64,000 nucleotides of DNA from Colwellia sp. M166 (GTDB lineage: Bacteria > Pseudomonadota > Gammaproteobacteria > Enterobacterales > Alteromonadaceae). The notes under the pieces were generated by a model, which saw only the letters and a program-made list of their open reading frames with translations, was not told the DNA's origin and made no database searches. The stretch is from the NCBI RefSeq assembly GCF_024585285.1, contig NZ_CP040755.1, positions 3,844,001 to 3,908,000 of the forward strand, in the 5' to 3' direction. This document shows, piece by piece, positions 19,153 through 29,031 of the stretch (position 1 is the stretch's first letter; each line of letters begins with the position of its first letter). The translations under genes and the position numbers were made by a program.

Positions 19153-20343
19153 TTGATTCATTTTTTCAGCGGCTTAAAAAGCAGTATTATCAGTTTGAGC
19201 GTTTTTACTGCTTTTTTCATCCTTGTTTATCAGTACCCAAGTTATTGGTTAGTAAGAATAAATCTTATTGAACAAGTACTTTATGGTTTATTTACGCTCA
19301 CCATTATACTTTCTAGTTACTTCAACCGCAGCCGACTAACGTTAGCGGCAATAGCCTTATGTGTATTTTATTTAGTTCTAACGAATTTTATTCCTTGGCA
19401 GCAATGGTTGTTATCTCATGGTGATTGGTTGCTGCTAACTGGCGCAAGCATATTGTCATTGTTGAGTGTGCTTAAAGACCGAGGCCTACTGTCTATTCAT
19501 GGTGTTTATCGTCTTGCACTACTATCTAGCCTAGCTGTTGCCAGTTATTATTGGTTTGATATTGTTGATATGTTAAAAACACGCTTAGGGCATATTGCTC
19601 AGTTGACGCCTTATCTGCAATATTTAACTATTGAGTTGTCGTTAGTGTGCTTTACTTTGCTGTTATTGTGGCGAGGCGTACGAGAAAAAAACTTAGTTAC
19701 AACGGCACTGTTAAGTAGCTATTGTATTTGGCTAGGTCATTACTATCAGTTGATCACATTACCTTGGAGCGTACTGTTAAGCATGTTAATGGTGCATTAC
19801 TTGTGCGTGGTGTTTATAGACTCATACCTTTTAGCCTATCGTGATGAACTAACTAGCTTGCCTTCGCGGCGGGCACTTAATCAGCGTGCGTTATCGTTAG
19901 GTCGCAAATATACCGTGGCTATGCTCGATATCGATCATTTTAAAAAGTTTAATGATAGTTATGGTCATGACATTGGTGATCAAGTATTAAAACTAGTAGC
20001 AAGTAAATTGGCACTAGTTAAAGGCTCCGGCAAAGTGTTTCGTTATGGTGGTGAAGAATTTACCATTATTTTCCCCGGTAAAACCGTTGCGCAGGCCAAA
20101 CCTGCTTTAGAAGCAGTTCGACAAGCGGTAGAAGATTATAAAATTATCATTCGCCAAGCGCAGCGAAGCACGAAAAAAGTGCGCAGCAGTAAAACACCCC
20201 ATCAAATGAAAACTGTCAGGGTCACCATCTCTATTGGTTTGGCGGCAAGAACACCAAAATTGAGTTTTGAACAAAGCTTAAAATTAGCCGATCAGGCGCT
20301 ATATCGGGCAAAAAAAACGGGTCGCAATAATGTTAGTGAATAA
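19153..20343 (+). CDS. Membrane-bound diguanylate cyclase (GGDEF domain)
   Basis: This 396-residue protein has about seven hydrophobic helices in its first 230 residues and a C-terminal GGDEF domain. The domain shows DELTSLPSRRALNQR, DIDHFKKFNDSYGH, the active-site RYGGEEF and the closing ADQALYRAKKTGRN. It should therefore make cyclic di-GMP from GTP. The RxxD inhibitory site normally just before GGEEF is replaced by KGSG, so feedback inhibition at that site is not expected. A basic insert of about 20 residues (AQRSTKKVRSSK) precedes the SIGLA strand. Translation starts at a TTG supported by GGAG six bases upstream. The membrane part matches no sensor domain that I recognise. Confidence 0.9.
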   Translation: MIHFFSGLKSSIISLSVFTAFFILVYQYPSYWLVRINLIEQVLYGLFTLTIILSSYFNRSRLTLAAIALCVFYLVLTNFIPWQQWLLSHGDWLLLTGASILSLLSVLKDRGLLSIHGVYRLALLSSLAVASYYWFDIVDMLKTRLGHIAQLTPYLQYLTIELSLVCFTLLLLWRGVREKNLVTTALLSSYCIWLGHYYQLITLPWSVLLSMLMVHYLCVVFIDSYLLAYRDELTSLPSRRALNQRALSLGRKYTVAMLDIDHFKKFNDSYGHDIGDQVLKLVASKLALVKGSGKVFRYGGEEFTIIFPGKTVAQAKPALEAVRQAVEDYKIIIRQAQRSTKKVRSSKTPHQMKTVRVTISIGLAARTPKLSFEQSLKLADQALYRAKKTGRNNVSE

Positions 20344-20379
20344 TATTGGCAATGGATAAAGCTGGCTGCTGAAAGCCAA

Positions 20380-20409
20380 TAAAAAAGCCACGAACATTAC
20401 CATGGCTTT
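20380..20409 (-). terminator. Intrinsic terminator of the sodium symporter gene
   Basis: On the minus strand AAAGCCA pairs with TGGCTTT and continues into T6. A longer alternative pairing, CTGAAAGCCA with TGGCTTTCAG, overlaps it. Confidence 0.65.
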
Positions 20410-20460
20410 CAGTCACTACGTTAGCAAATGTTAAATTTAATACAGGTGACTCAACAGACC

Positions 20461-21798
20461 CTAGTTTAAAATAGCGACGTTAACAAAAACAACGGTTAAT
20501 AACAGTGGGCAAACAAAGCGTAAATAATTGCCCCATATCGGTAACCATTTTCTACCTTCTTGCAATGAGACATCGCGCAGCTTATTACCTCGCTTCCATA
20601 ACCAACCAACGACAATGAAATAAAACAAGCAGCTCAGCGGCTGTAAAATAGTGGTAAGGACTCGGATCACTAAGCCAAACAAGCTATCAAAAAAGGCAAT
20701 CAAAGTCATGCTCGCGGTTAATACAACTGCTGATACCATCCATGTTGCTTTTGAACGGCTAAACTTTTTATCTTCAACAAGATAAGCAACGGGTACTTCG
20801 GTTGATGAAATAGTTGATGTTAGCGCTGCTATTGATAATAACGAGAAAAACCCTATCGCGACTAACATACCAATATTGCCCATAGAATTAAAAAGCTCAG
20901 GTAATATGTTAAAAATAAGTTGTCCTTCACCAATTAACTTATCACCCTGAAATACTTGTTGTCCGGCTTCTTGCGCAACATAAAGTGCAGGAATAATTAA
21001 TAAACCGGCCATAAAGGCAATAAAGGTATCGAGTGCAGTAATTGAAAGGGCGAGTTTACCTATATCGCGGTCTTTCTTCATATAAGAGCCGTAAACCATC
21101 ATGCCGCCAACACCAATAGACAAGGAGAAAAAAGCTTGCCCCATGGCAGAAACAATAAGTTTTGGATTGGTAACTTGTGAAAAGTCCGGTATTAAGTAAG
21201 TTCTTAAACCTTTTTCAGCGCCAGGCTGTTGCAGTATATAAGCAATTAAGGCAACTAGCATAATCAATAACACGGGCATTAAACGCGCGGACCATTTTTC
21301 GATACCGGCATTAACGCCCTGATGAATAATGCCCGCACCGAGTAAAATAAATATCGGCGTAAACATTAAATTTCTTTGAGTACTCGATGTTGCTAACCAT
21401 TGCGAAAGCTCATGCTGGCCTAATAACTCAAACAGTGGTGAAAGGGCGTGTGCAAGCATCCAACCGGCAACGATGGTATAAAAACTTAGCATCATAATTG
21501 CACCACTTAGACCAATTAAACCAGCATATTTACCAAGTTTTGGTGCGGTATCACGACAGGCATCTTCTAATGCAGAAACTGGATTTTTTTGTGCTTGATT
21601 GCCAATATACACTTCGGCATAGAGGGCTGGTAGCGCAAGTAGAACGGTTACCACTAAGTAAACAAACAAGAATGCACCACCGCCATTATTGGCGGCTTGT
21701 GTTGGAAAGCCCCAAATATTGCCTAAACCGATTGCCGAGCCAGCGGCTGCAAGAACAAAACCTATTCTTGAATGAAACGAATCTCTAACATTACTCAT
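20461..21798 (-). CDS. Sodium-dependent transporter (neurotransmitter:sodium symporter family)
   Basis: This 445-residue inner-membrane protein has about eleven helices. The first helix carries the family hallmark GLGNIWGFPTQAANNGGGAF, where the unwound region binds Na+ and substrate (LeuT fold). FFSLSIGVGGMMVYGSY in helix 6 is the second unwound region. It probably imports an amino acid or a related small molecule with Na+; the substrate is not visible. Bacterial members often have 11 helices, as appears here. The gene is monocistronic with a terminator downstream. Confidence 0.92.
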   Translation of the reverse strand: MSNVRDSFHSRIGFVLAAAGSAIGLGNIWGFPTQAANNGGGAFLFVYLVVTVLLALPALYAEVYIGNQAQKNPVSALEDACRDTAPKLGKYAGLIGLSGAIMMLSFYTIVAGWMLAHALSPLFELLGQHELSQWLATSSTQRNLMFTPIFILLGAGIIHQGVNAGIEKWSARLMPVLLIMLVALIAYILQQPGAEKGLRTYLIPDFSQVTNPKLIVSAMGQAFFSLSIGVGGMMVYGSYMKKDRDIGKLALSITALDTFIAFMAGLLIIPALYVAQEAGQQVFQGDKLIGEGQLIFNILPELFNSMGNIGMLVAIGFFSLLSIAALTSTISSTEVPVAYLVEDKKFSRSKATWMVSAVVLTASMTLIAFFDSLFGLVIRVLTTILQPLSCLFYFIVVGWLWKRGNKLRDVSLQEGRKWLPIWGNYLRFVCPLLLTVVFVNVAILN

Positions 21799-22251
21799 AA
21801 ATGATAATTATTATTGTTGCTAATACTTTACTTTGAGCTTACCTAGTTAACACCCGTTAGCAAAGTTATTTTATGATTTTGTTGTCTTTGCGGCTAAATT
21901 TATAGCAATTAGGGAAAACATGATGACAGAGCTTGCATTACCAGACTTGTATCTTTGCAGATGTTTGATTTTTCTGCGCTATTTATTGGCCACGATATCA
22001 AAGCATTCATCTTGCTTTTGATTTGAGATAGGTAAGATTTCGTAACTACACTAACTTGCTGATTGCGCATAAAAGCTATGTTGCAACTTTACATAGAGAG
22101 GGGCGCTATGTGACTATGAATATTCTCAGTAAAAATGCTAATATCTTGGCGGTAAAATGGCTGAGCCAAAAAGTTTAATCGCCTTATCAGATTAAATTTT
22201 GTTCATATGAAAATGGTTCAGGTTAAATAAAACCTTGAGATAAAAATAGCG
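21799..22251. other. Intergenic region between symporter and cytochrome b561
   Basis: These 453 bases hold only ORFs under 35 codons. No clear FNR, Fur or other operator was found. Confidence 0.4.
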
Positions 22252-22950
22252 ATGAATAAAGAAAAAATGCATCTAATTTGGGATTTACCTTTGCGCATAT
22301 TCCATTGGTTGTTGGTATTAAGTATTGGCGCTTCTTGGTATACGTCAAATCAAGATAATGGTCTTATTGAATATCATTTATGGGTAGGATACTTTGCGCT
22401 AGGCTTGATAGTGTTCAGAATTTTATGGGGATTTATCGGTACAAGACATTCGAAGTTTATTAATTTTTTTCCTAGTTTGAAAAAAATAACTGCCTATATT
22501 CAATCTTTTAAACAAGCTGAACCATTACATTATGCCGGACATAATCCGTTAGGAAGTTTGATGGTGTTTTTTATGTTAATCACCATATTTTTGCAAGCGG
22601 TTAGTGGCTTGTTTATGGATGATGACATATTTACTACTGGACCTTATAGTGGCTCAATAAGTAGTAGTTTAGAAACGGTATTTATTTATATTCACCGTAA
22701 TGGTTTTAATCTTATGTTAGCCGCAATAGCGCTGCATATCTGTGCGGTTGTTTTCTATGAGCGAGTTAAAAAGCAAGCGCTGATCTCAGCAATAATTACG
22801 GGGAAAAAATCAGCAAAAATAGTTAATAAAAAGGATAGCATCAACCATTCAAAGATTGGCTTAGCTATCCTGTTATCAATCGTTGTTGCCGGGTTTATCT
22901 ATTGGTTAGTCGTGCTCAATGCCCCGGTTATTGAAGAGTACTATTATTAG
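22252..22950 (+). CDS. Cytochrome b561-like membrane protein
   Basis: This 232-residue protein has four core transmembrane helices plus a fifth near the C-terminus (about residues 200-220). Histidines expected to bind b-type haem lie in IFHWLLVLS (helix 1), YHLWVGYF (helix 2) and IHRNGF plus ALHICAVV (later helices). The pattern matches the b561/hydrogenase b-subunit superfamily, which passes electrons between the quinone pool and periplasmic c-type cytochromes. The convergent neighbour is a cytochrome c', a pairing often seen in marine gammaproteobacteria, so c' is a plausible partner. The Shine-Dalgarno is weak. Confidence 0.88.
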   Translation: MNKEKMHLIWDLPLRIFHWLLVLSIGASWYTSNQDNGLIEYHLWVGYFALGLIVFRILWGFIGTRHSKFINFFPSLKKITAYIQSFKQAEPLHYAGHNPLGSLMVFFMLITIFLQAVSGLFMDDDIFTTGPYSGSISSSLETVFIYIHRNGFNLMLAAIALHICAVVFYERVKKQALISAIITGKKSAKIVNKKDSINHSKIGLAILLSIVVAGFIYWLVVLNAPVIEEYYY

Positions 22951-22968
22951 CTAATAGTACTCTAATAA

Positions 22969-23439
22969 TTAATCAGCTTTGTAATCATCGTGACAACCGC
23001 CACATGATTTACCTACTCCTGCAATGGCTTGCTTAATTGCAGAACTATCAGCTGATTTTGCAGCCATTTGTAAGTGTGCTGAAGCTTCACTTAGTGCATT
23101 GATGCGTTTAGCGAAAGCTTTCGGCTCTTGCCAAATTTTATCTAATGCTGCTGTTTTTACTTTAAAGCTAGAGGTGTCTGTTTTAGTGTAGTCAGCTATC
23201 ATTAAAGATAATTGATTAATTCTTTCGGCGTTTTTTTCTACTACTTTAGCATCTAAAGGTATTTTGCCTTTTGCCATTGCACCTAAAGGTCCCATATTAC
23301 TACCGAGTAAGGTGAATACAGCTTTACGGTTATCTGTTGCTTTTTTAGCATGGTCTAATGATTTTGCACTTTCGGCCATGACTGATGTAGCGGTAATAAT
23401 CGCGGAAGTCGCTAACATTACTTTAGTTAAATAGTTCAT
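22969..23439 (-). CDS. Cytochrome c' family protein
   Basis: This 156-residue periplasmic protein has a signal peptide (cleavage after VMA, residue 22). A single haem-c motif CGGCHDD lies at residues 146-150, close to the C-terminus, as is typical for the four-helix cytochrome c'. These proteins bind NO or CO and may protect against nitrosative stress or carry electrons. AAGGGA lies upstream of the ATG. The gene is convergent with the b561 gene, 18 bases apart, so they are not cotranscribed but may be functionally linked. Confidence 0.92.
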   Translation of the reverse strand: MNYLTKVMLATSAIITATSVMAESAKSLDHAKKATDNRKAVFTLLGSNMGPLGAMAKGKIPLDAKVVEKNAERINQLSLMIADYTKTDTSSFKVKTAALDKIWQEPKAFAKRINALSEASAHLQMAAKSADSSAIKQAIAGVGKSCGGCHDDYKAD

Positions 23440-23613
23440 ATTTTCCCTTATGTTTTCAATGATATTTATAACAATCTCTAGAGCTTATCTGTAAAACCAT
23501 TAAAAATATAGCACTTAAAATGTAAAAAAACGTAAATCAATTGGACGATTAATAAAAAGACTTAATGTTGCAATCAACCTTCAGCAAAGTATTAAAAATA
23601 AGCCTATTCAATG

Positions 23614-24432
23614 TTATCGCTCAATTTGCTCGCTGTTGTTATTTGTGTTGTTATTTAGCTTTAAAATTAGCGTTTTCAACTCAGTAATTTCTTGTTTTAA
23701 TTCACTTAACGTTGGCTCATTTTTGTTTTTTTCTTTTGAATGCTCCTCTTCCATCACGTTAACCACAATACCGATAACCATATTAAGAAATGCAAAAGCA
23801 GTAAAAAAGATAAAGGTCATATAGTAAATCCAGCTATATGGGTAAACCTCCATGGTTTCATATTGTATATCAGTCCAATCTTCAAAGGTCATTATCCTAA
23901 AGAGGGTGAGCATTGAAATGGCAATGTCTCCCCATAATACTGGATTAATCACACTGAACAGAAAGCTGCCAATCGCCGCGTAGATATAAAAAATAATAAA
24001 CATCAGCAATACCACATAACCTAATTGCGGCAGAGCTTTAATCAGAGAGTTAATTAATATTCGTAGCTCAGGCACAACAGAAACCATTCTTAAGACCCGA
24101 AATACTCTCACGAGTCGAGCGAGCAAGGCCATTTCAGAATCATTAATGGGGATCAAACTGATCACAACGACGAGGGTATCAAAAACATTCCAAGCTGATT
24201 TGAAAAAGCCTTTTTTATCTTCTTCGGTGAGGAATCTTATTGATATTTCAAATAAGAAAAACACAGTAATAAAGGTATCAAGTACTGAGGTGATTGAAAC
24301 CGCGGTATTAGATAATGGAAAGGTTTTAGCGCCAATTTCAAGTGCTGAAATGATGATCACGCAGATAACACTTAATTCGAAAAGTTTATTGTTTTTAAGC
24401 TTAATAAAGGCCGCTTTAGTAGACTGATACAT
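23614..24432 (-). CDS. Voltage-gated ion channel (bacterial Nav/Cav type)
   Basis: This 272-residue protein has six transmembrane segments as in NaChBac-type channels. The S4 voltage sensor carries Arg106, Arg109, Arg112 and Arg115 at three-residue spacing (ARLVRVFRVLR). The pore loop holds TFEDWTD at 182-188, where classic bacterial sodium channels have TLESW; the extra Asp residues resemble calcium-selective filters. The C-terminus ends in a short coiled coil (ELKQEITELKTLILKL) that should hold the tetramer together. A single six-helix unit means four copies form the channel. No clear Shine-Dalgarno decides between the ATG used here and a GTG three codons earlier at 24441. Confidence 0.9.
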   Translation of the reverse strand: MYQSTKAAFIKLKNNKLFELSVICVIIISALEIGAKTFPLSNTAVSITSVLDTFITVFFLFEISIRFLTEEDKKGFFKSAWNVFDTLVVVISLIPINDSEMALLARLVRVFRVLRMVSVVPELRILINSLIKALPQLGYVVLLMFIIFYIYAAIGSFLFSVINPVLWGDIAISMLTLFRIMTFEDWTDIQYETMEVYPYSWIYYMTFIFFTAFAFLNMVIGIVVNVMEEEHSKEKNKNEPTLSELKQEITELKTLILKLNNNTNNNSEQIER

Positions 24433-24861
24433 TGAGGACACAATTAATTTGATGAGTGGTACATTTAGGCGCGAATTATAAGCTTTTTCGCTATCTCTTT
24501 GCTAGCATCTGTTAAACTTTCCGTTATCGCTTGCCACACTTGAGTTGCAAAGCTATTGAGAGGGAAGTGTTGCTATTTGTGCATCTTGCTGTGGTTACAA
24601 GTTCAGTTGAAAGTTTAACCATATAATTAGAGGTATTGTCATTTATTCCTTATCTATCTAACTAATAGTTATAATTTTTTCTAAACAAACAGAGCCAATA
24701 CAGTAATCTTAAAATCAATCATTGTTAGCGTTGTTAGTAGAATAGCAAAATGCTATAAATAGCGTTCATATAATATTTTTATCAATTGAAATAATTGTTT
24801 ATCGTTAAAGAAGCCTTATTCTATGCGGTGATAAAATTTCTGGTATTTTAAGGTGTCATTA
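24433..24861. other. Intergenic region between divergent channel and sensor kinase
   Basis: AT-rich and non-coding, with TATAAT at 24769-24774 as a possible -10 box but no matching -35. AAGG before the kinase ATG is the ribosome site. Confidence 0.35.
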
Positions 24862-27714
24862 ATGGCTTTTGCCAGTCGAAAATTTTTATTATCTTTATGG
24901 CTTATTTGTGGCTTTATTAGCTTTACTGTCAGTAGTGAGAGAGCAAGCGAATATCTTGGTAAAAACTTAGGGCAAAAGCTATTAACGCTAGAGGCTATGG
25001 CGGATAAAAATCAAGCCTTAATTTTAGTTAACTCACTCAGTGCAGACAAAACCCTATCAACATTAAATAAGCTTGCTATTTTGGCAAGTAAAAGCAAAAT
25101 ATATCATCAATTAAGTCGACTCGATAAAGCGATTGAAGTAGCTCAAGAAGAACAACAACTTGCCAATAAATTTGATTTTATCGCCATTGAAGCTGATGCC
25201 TATAAAAGAATAGGGGTTTATGCCTATTACAAAGGCAATAATGTTTTAGCCTTACAGTCGTATCAACAAGCACTCAACTATTATCGAACAATTAATGCCC
25301 CGATAGCTCAAGCAAATTTATACAATAATATTGCTTTAGTACATGCGGCAACGTCAAATATCGAAAGTGCATTAGCGAGTTACCAACAAGCGCGACCACT
25401 CTACCAAGCTTTTGGCAGTGAAAAAGATAAAATTGATGTGCAGTACAATATTGCCGGTTTACATTTACGCCTTAAACGCTTTGATACAGCAATATCGATG
25501 TTTCATGAGGTGATTGAGAAACGATTAGAACTTGATGATCAGCAAGGGCTTGCAATGGCGTACAGTGATTTAGGCTCTTCGTACCGATATGCTGGTGATT
25601 ATCAGCAAGCTGAACGCTACATGACCTTGGCACTTAATTTTCATCAGAGGAACAAAGATGACTATAATGCCGCTTCAACATTACATAATTTGGCTGAACT
25701 GAATAACCATAAAACCAATATAGAGCAAGCAATAAAATATGCCAAAGAAGGTATACGGTTAAGTGTGGCACAAGGCCATGATAACGCCTATGTTGGAGGC
25801 TTATATAGCTTGGCGAAAGCTTATTTCCATCAAGGTAAACTTGAATTAGCATTGAGGTATGTTGAACAGTCCAGTGAAGTTGCAAAGAAAATGCAATATA
25901 AGGAACAAATAAAGCATAACTTGTCGTTACGTTCACTGATCCTTGCGGCACAACATAAAACTTTTGCAGCCGTTAAAAGCCAAGCAAATTTTTTACAAAC
26001 CCACCTTGAAATGGCCAACAGTCAACTTAACTCGCAATTAGCCTTATTTGACTCTGAACAACTTAAGCAACAAGTTAAGCAATTAAAGCAACAAAAGCGT
26101 TTACAGAAACTTGAAAGCGAACGCTCATCGCAAGAACGAAACTTTATTATTGTTGTTATTTTTGCCGCTTTATTGATTGGTTTTTTAATTACACGTCGGG
26201 ATATTGAACGTCGTTCAACGCTAGATTTAGAGTCAAAGGTAAAGCAAAGAACCACTGAACTTGAATATTTAATGCAAGAATTACAAAATGCGAATAAGAT
26301 TAAAAGCCAGTTCTTAGCAAATATGAGTCATGAGATAAGAACGCCACTAACCACCGTTATTGGTCAAGCTGAAGCAATTATTAGCGGTGACGTAGACGAT
26401 GAATTTATCAATAAAGAAGTCGAAATCATTCACGGAAATAGTTTACATTTATTAGAGCTTACCAACAATATTCTTGATTTAAGTAAAATTGAAGCCAATA
26501 AAATTGAGTTAGAGCTACAAACGCAAAATCTCCATGAAATTTTACAAGAACTTGCTAATATGTTTACCTTGCAAGCCAAGTCAAAGCGCTTAACATTTGA
26601 AATTGTTCATACCCTACCAAAGCCTTTTTTAATTGAAATTGATGGTTTTCGTGTTAAGCAAATTTTAATTAATTTATGCTCAAACGCGATTAAATTTACC
26701 CCGAAAGGGCATGTGGAATTAAAAATAACTCGTAATAACGGTAGCTTAATATTTAAGATCACCGATAGCGGTATTGGTATGAGCAGTTCACAACTGCAAA
26801 ACTTATTTGAAAGCTTTACTCAAGGTGATAGCAGTATCAGTCGACGGTTTGGTGGTACCGGTTTAGGTTTGTGTTTATCCGATCAGTTAGCCAAAATTAT
26901 GGGTGGTAAAATCGATGTCGAAAGTGAGTTAAATCAAGGTAGTGTATTTGTTTTTAGCTTACCGTGTCAGGCCAGTACCGCTGAGCAATGTTATGAAAGC
27001 ACAGTATCCGCAAACGATGTCAGTAATCGTCACTCGGCTAAACATGAAAAATTACAAGGCAGGATATTACTTGCTGATGATCACAATGATAATCGCCGAC
27101 TGATTGCTCGGTTATTAGCTTCGTTAGGATTAGAAGTATTTACAGCACGCAATGGTCGTGAAGCGGTGGCTATATTCGAGCAACATCAGCCAAGCTTAGT
27201 ATTAATGGATATTCAAATGCCGGAAATGGACGGTATTGAAGCTTTTAAAATATTGCAACAAAAAGGCTGTGAAACGCCAATTATTGCCTTAACGGCAAAT
27301 GCAATGTCACATGAAATAGCGCATTATTTGTCATTGGGTTTTGATGGCCACTTATCTAAACCTATCGAACGAAAGGTTTTTATTCCTACTATCGCGAAAT
27401 ACTATGGTGATGTTATTTCGCAAGAACAAGCCAATGAAAGTTTTAATAAAGTTGAAATGTCAGATTTAGTCGAGGAGTTTAAGTCTAACTTAGTTTTAGA
27501 GCAGCAAGACTTAGTTTTACACATCAATAATAACGACTTTGAACAACTGGCTAAATTATCACATCGCATTGCTGGTGCAGCGCAAATGTTCGGTTTTGCT
27601 GACTTATCTAAGTTTGCGTTGAAACTAGAAACGGTAATTAAAAAGAATCAAATTGATAGTATCAATACCCACACCCAAGAATTGTTAAATGAGATAGACC
27701 AAGTGTTGTGGTGA
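24862..27714 (+). CDS. TPR-containing hybrid sensor histidine kinase (HK-REC-Hpt)
   Basis: This 950-residue protein starts with a secretion signal, then about 380 residues of tetratricopeptide repeats (for example YNNIALVHAATSNIESALAS) that should lie in the periplasm. A single transmembrane helix lies near residues 426-445. Cytoplasmic domains follow: HisKA with His490 in FLANMSHEIRTPL; HATPase with NLCSNAIKFTP, DSGIGM and FGGTGLGL; a receiver domain with Asp783 in LVLMDIQMPEMDG; and an Hpt domain with His901 in LSHRIAGAAQMFG. All four phosphorelay residues are present, so it should pass phosphate His-Asp-His to an outside regulator. None is adjacent. The ATG at 24862 has AAGG eight bases upstream; a GTG three codons earlier does not. 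Confidence 0.93.
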   Translation: MAFASRKFLLSLWLICGFISFTVSSERASEYLGKNLGQKLLTLEAMADKNQALILVNSLSADKTLSTLNKLAILASKSKIYHQLSRLDKAIEVAQEEQQLANKFDFIAIEADAYKRIGVYAYYKGNNVLALQSYQQALNYYRTINAPIAQANLYNNIALVHAATSNIESALASYQQARPLYQAFGSEKDKIDVQYNIAGLHLRLKRFDTAISMFHEVIEKRLELDDQQGLAMAYSDLGSSYRYAGDYQQAERYMTLALNFHQRNKDDYNAASTLHNLAELNNHKTNIEQAIKYAKEGIRLSVAQGHDNAYVGGLYSLAKAYFHQGKLELALRYVEQSSEVAKKMQYKEQIKHNLSLRSLILAAQHKTFAAVKSQANFLQTHLEMANSQLNSQLALFDSEQLKQQVKQLKQQKRLQKLESERSSQERNFIIVVIFAALLIGFLITRRDIERRSTLDLESKVKQRTTELEYLMQELQNANKIKSQFLANMSHEIRTPLTTVIGQAEAIISGDVDDEFINKEVEIIHGNSLHLLELTNNILDLSKIEANKIELELQTQNLHEILQELANMFTLQAKSKRLTFEIVHTLPKPFLIEIDGFRVKQILINLCSNAIKFTPKGHVELKITRNNGSLIFKITDSGIGMSSSQLQNLFESFTQGDSSISRRFGGTGLGLCLSDQLAKIMGGKIDVESELNQGSVFVFSLPCQASTAEQCYESTVSANDVSNRHSAKHEKLQGRILLADDHNDNRRLIARLLASLGLEVFTARNGREAVAIFEQHQPSLVLMDIQMPEMDGIEAFKILQQKGCETPIIALTANAMSHEIAHYLSLGFDGHLSKPIERKVFIPTIAKYYGDVISQEQANESFNKVEMSDLVEEFKSNLVLEQQDLVLHINNNDFEQLAKLSHRIAGAAQMFGFADLSKFALKLETVIKKNQIDSINTHTQELLNEIDQVLW

Positions 27715-27730
27715 GTACTTCTTTTTATCG

Positions 27731-27937
27731 TTACTGATACTGAAAAACACTCTCTAGTGGTACATCAAAATATAACGCAATTTTAAATGCCACCTCTAAA
27801 GACGGCGAATATTTATCTTTTTCAATCGCGACGATAGTCTGTCGTGATACACCTACCGCATCGGCTAACATTTGTTGGGTCATTTCATTATTATTGAAAC
27901 GCAAACGACGGATCTGGTTAGAAATGCGTTTTGTCAT
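27731..27937 (-). CDS. Small XRE-family HTH regulator (YozG type)
   Basis: This 68-residue protein is almost entirely a Cro/C1-type helix-turn-helix: [36 protein letters not shown]. It begins one base after the stop of the upstream membrane-protein gene, so the two are translationally coupled. Such pairs (a multi-helix membrane protein plus a tiny XRE regulator) are common; the regulator usually controls its own operon. Confidence 0.88.
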   Translation of the reverse strand: MTKRISNQIRRLRFNNNEMTQQMLADAVGVSRQTIVAIEKDKYSPSLEVAFKIALYFDVPLESVFQYQ

Positions 27938-27938
27938 C

Positions 27939-28397
27939 CTAAAAGCCCTTACGATAATAAAATACTTGTGTCGAAAACTTAGTAATTTCAGCCACTAAAG
28001 CGCCAAAAATAATAATATTAATGATGACATAATCACTTGGTAAATTAAGTGCAGTCACCAAACCTTGACTCATGATAGGAAAGAGTAAATGTAGCACAGC
28101 AGTAATAATGGTGAAACTCAAAATATAATAAGCATTTGTGCTACCAATAAGTGATATCTGCTTATCTCGCTCATCTTCATCATAGTTAGTATTTTTATGG
28201 TCAATGATCGCAATAATAATGTAGTGAAGGATCTCCAAAGCTATAGTCATTATAACTACGGTTAACAAGGCCGATTGCATACTGCTAATTGTTAGATTAT
28301 TTTGTTGCGCAGACCAATAAAGATCTGAAAAATAATTAAACCAAATGTATAAAGTAATGGCTAATGATACCCAAATACTGCGCTCTTTATATGACAT
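27939..28397 (-). CDS. Four-helix membrane protein paired with XRE regulator
   Basis: This 152-residue protein has about four transmembrane helices, arranged as two pairs. The central hydrophilic loop ([16 protein letters not shown]) contains a DERD motif typical of small membrane proteins found next to YozG-like regulators. GAGG seven bases upstream fixes the ATG. It is first in a two-gene operon with the XRE gene. An inverted repeat TTTGACTTGA/TTCAAGTCAAA lies upstream and may be the operator. Molecular role unknown. Confidence 0.75.
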   Translation of the reverse strand: MSYKERSIWVSLAITLYIWFNYFSDLYWSAQQNNLTISSMQSALLTVVIMTIALEILHYIIIAIIDHKNTNYDEDERDKQISLIGSTNAYYILSFTIITAVLHLLFPIMSQGLVTALNLPSDYVIINIIIFGALVAEITKFSTQVFYYRKGF

Positions 28398-28463
28398 AAT
28401 TAATCCTCGTTTATCGATAATAGTAAAAATACTATGAGTATATAAAAATTGGTGTATGAAATA

Positions 28464-28518
28464 TTTGACTTGATGTAATAATATTTAGACTTTAGTTGAT
28501 AATACACTTCAAGTCAAA
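28464..28518. promoter_or_regulatory. Inverted repeat upstream of the membrane-protein/XRE operon
   Basis: TTTGACTTGA (28464-28473) and TTCAAGTCAAA (28508-28518) are inverted partners 34 bases apart, about 70-120 bases upstream of the operon. This may be an operator for the small XRE regulator; inferred from position only. Confidence 0.35.
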
Positions 28519-28569
28519 AATTTTTTACATGATGTTAGATAAATTATACTTTTAATTGAAGGGAAGAGA

Positions 28570-28588
28570 CTTAGTAAAATTGGTATTA
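28570..28588. repeat. TACCAA/TTGGTA element, half copy
   Basis: TTAGTAAAATTGGTATTA (28571-28588) is identical to 54896-54913 and close to the reverse complement of the left arm at 15347. Confidence 0.55.
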
Positions 28589-28659
28589 GTAAATTTGCAT
28601 GATAGTTTTATTGGTGAATGCTATGTTTTTTATACGTATTGTTATTTATGTCGATGATG

Positions 28660-28827
28660 TTAAGCAGATAAGTTTGTTGGCAGTGTTGAAATATCGTGTA
28701 GTCGTGTTAACCAGTCATACTTTTCAATATTGCTAGGAGCTAATTTAGGTTGGCCATTACCATTTTGACAGTGCAAAAACGCTCTTGATAGGTAAATGCC
28801 TGTCAGTAAAGATATATAAATCATCAT
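28660..28827 (-). CDS. Possible 55-residue orphan ORF
   Basis: The frame starts ATGATGATT at 28827 and ends in TAA. The peptide begins with a hydrophobic stretch (MMIYISLLTGIYLS) and continues NIEKYDWLTRLHDISTLP, a composition that looks coding. No good Shine-Dalgarno is present. It may be a real small protein or the tail of a decayed gene; no family recognised. Confidence 0.25.
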   Translation of the reverse strand: MMIYISLLTGIYLSRAFLHCQNGNGQPKLAPSNIEKYDWLTRLHDISTLPTNLSA

Positions 28828-29031
28828 TCGAGCTATTTAACCTGAATTCGGGGTAAGCATTTTTTTATAAAAATTAATGACAATTCAAAACAGTTAATTA
28901 AACTTCTAGCGTGAGCCAAGGAATAATAGTCGCTAGAGAAGCATTTATTATCCTGAATTCAGGGGGTTATTAAGTAGGCTCCAGTATTACCTTATTTAAA
29001 AGTGCCATAGTGCGGTAAAACTTAAAGAACT

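Larger units (their letters stand above)
28398..29031. other. Gene-poor region with inverted repeats and a possible short ORF
   Basis: These 634 bases hold the promoter area of the membrane protein/XRE operon, half of a TACCAA-type repeat, a possible 55-residue minus-strand ORF, and two CCTGAATTC palindromes (near 28841 and 28952) about 110 bp apart. Nothing else was recognised. Confidence 0.45.

Noticed and set aside
28841..28970. Pair of CCTGAATTC palindromes as ends of a mobile element
   Set aside because: Only about 12 bases agree, the interval has no coding content and no target duplication was found; mentioned only in the intergenic description.
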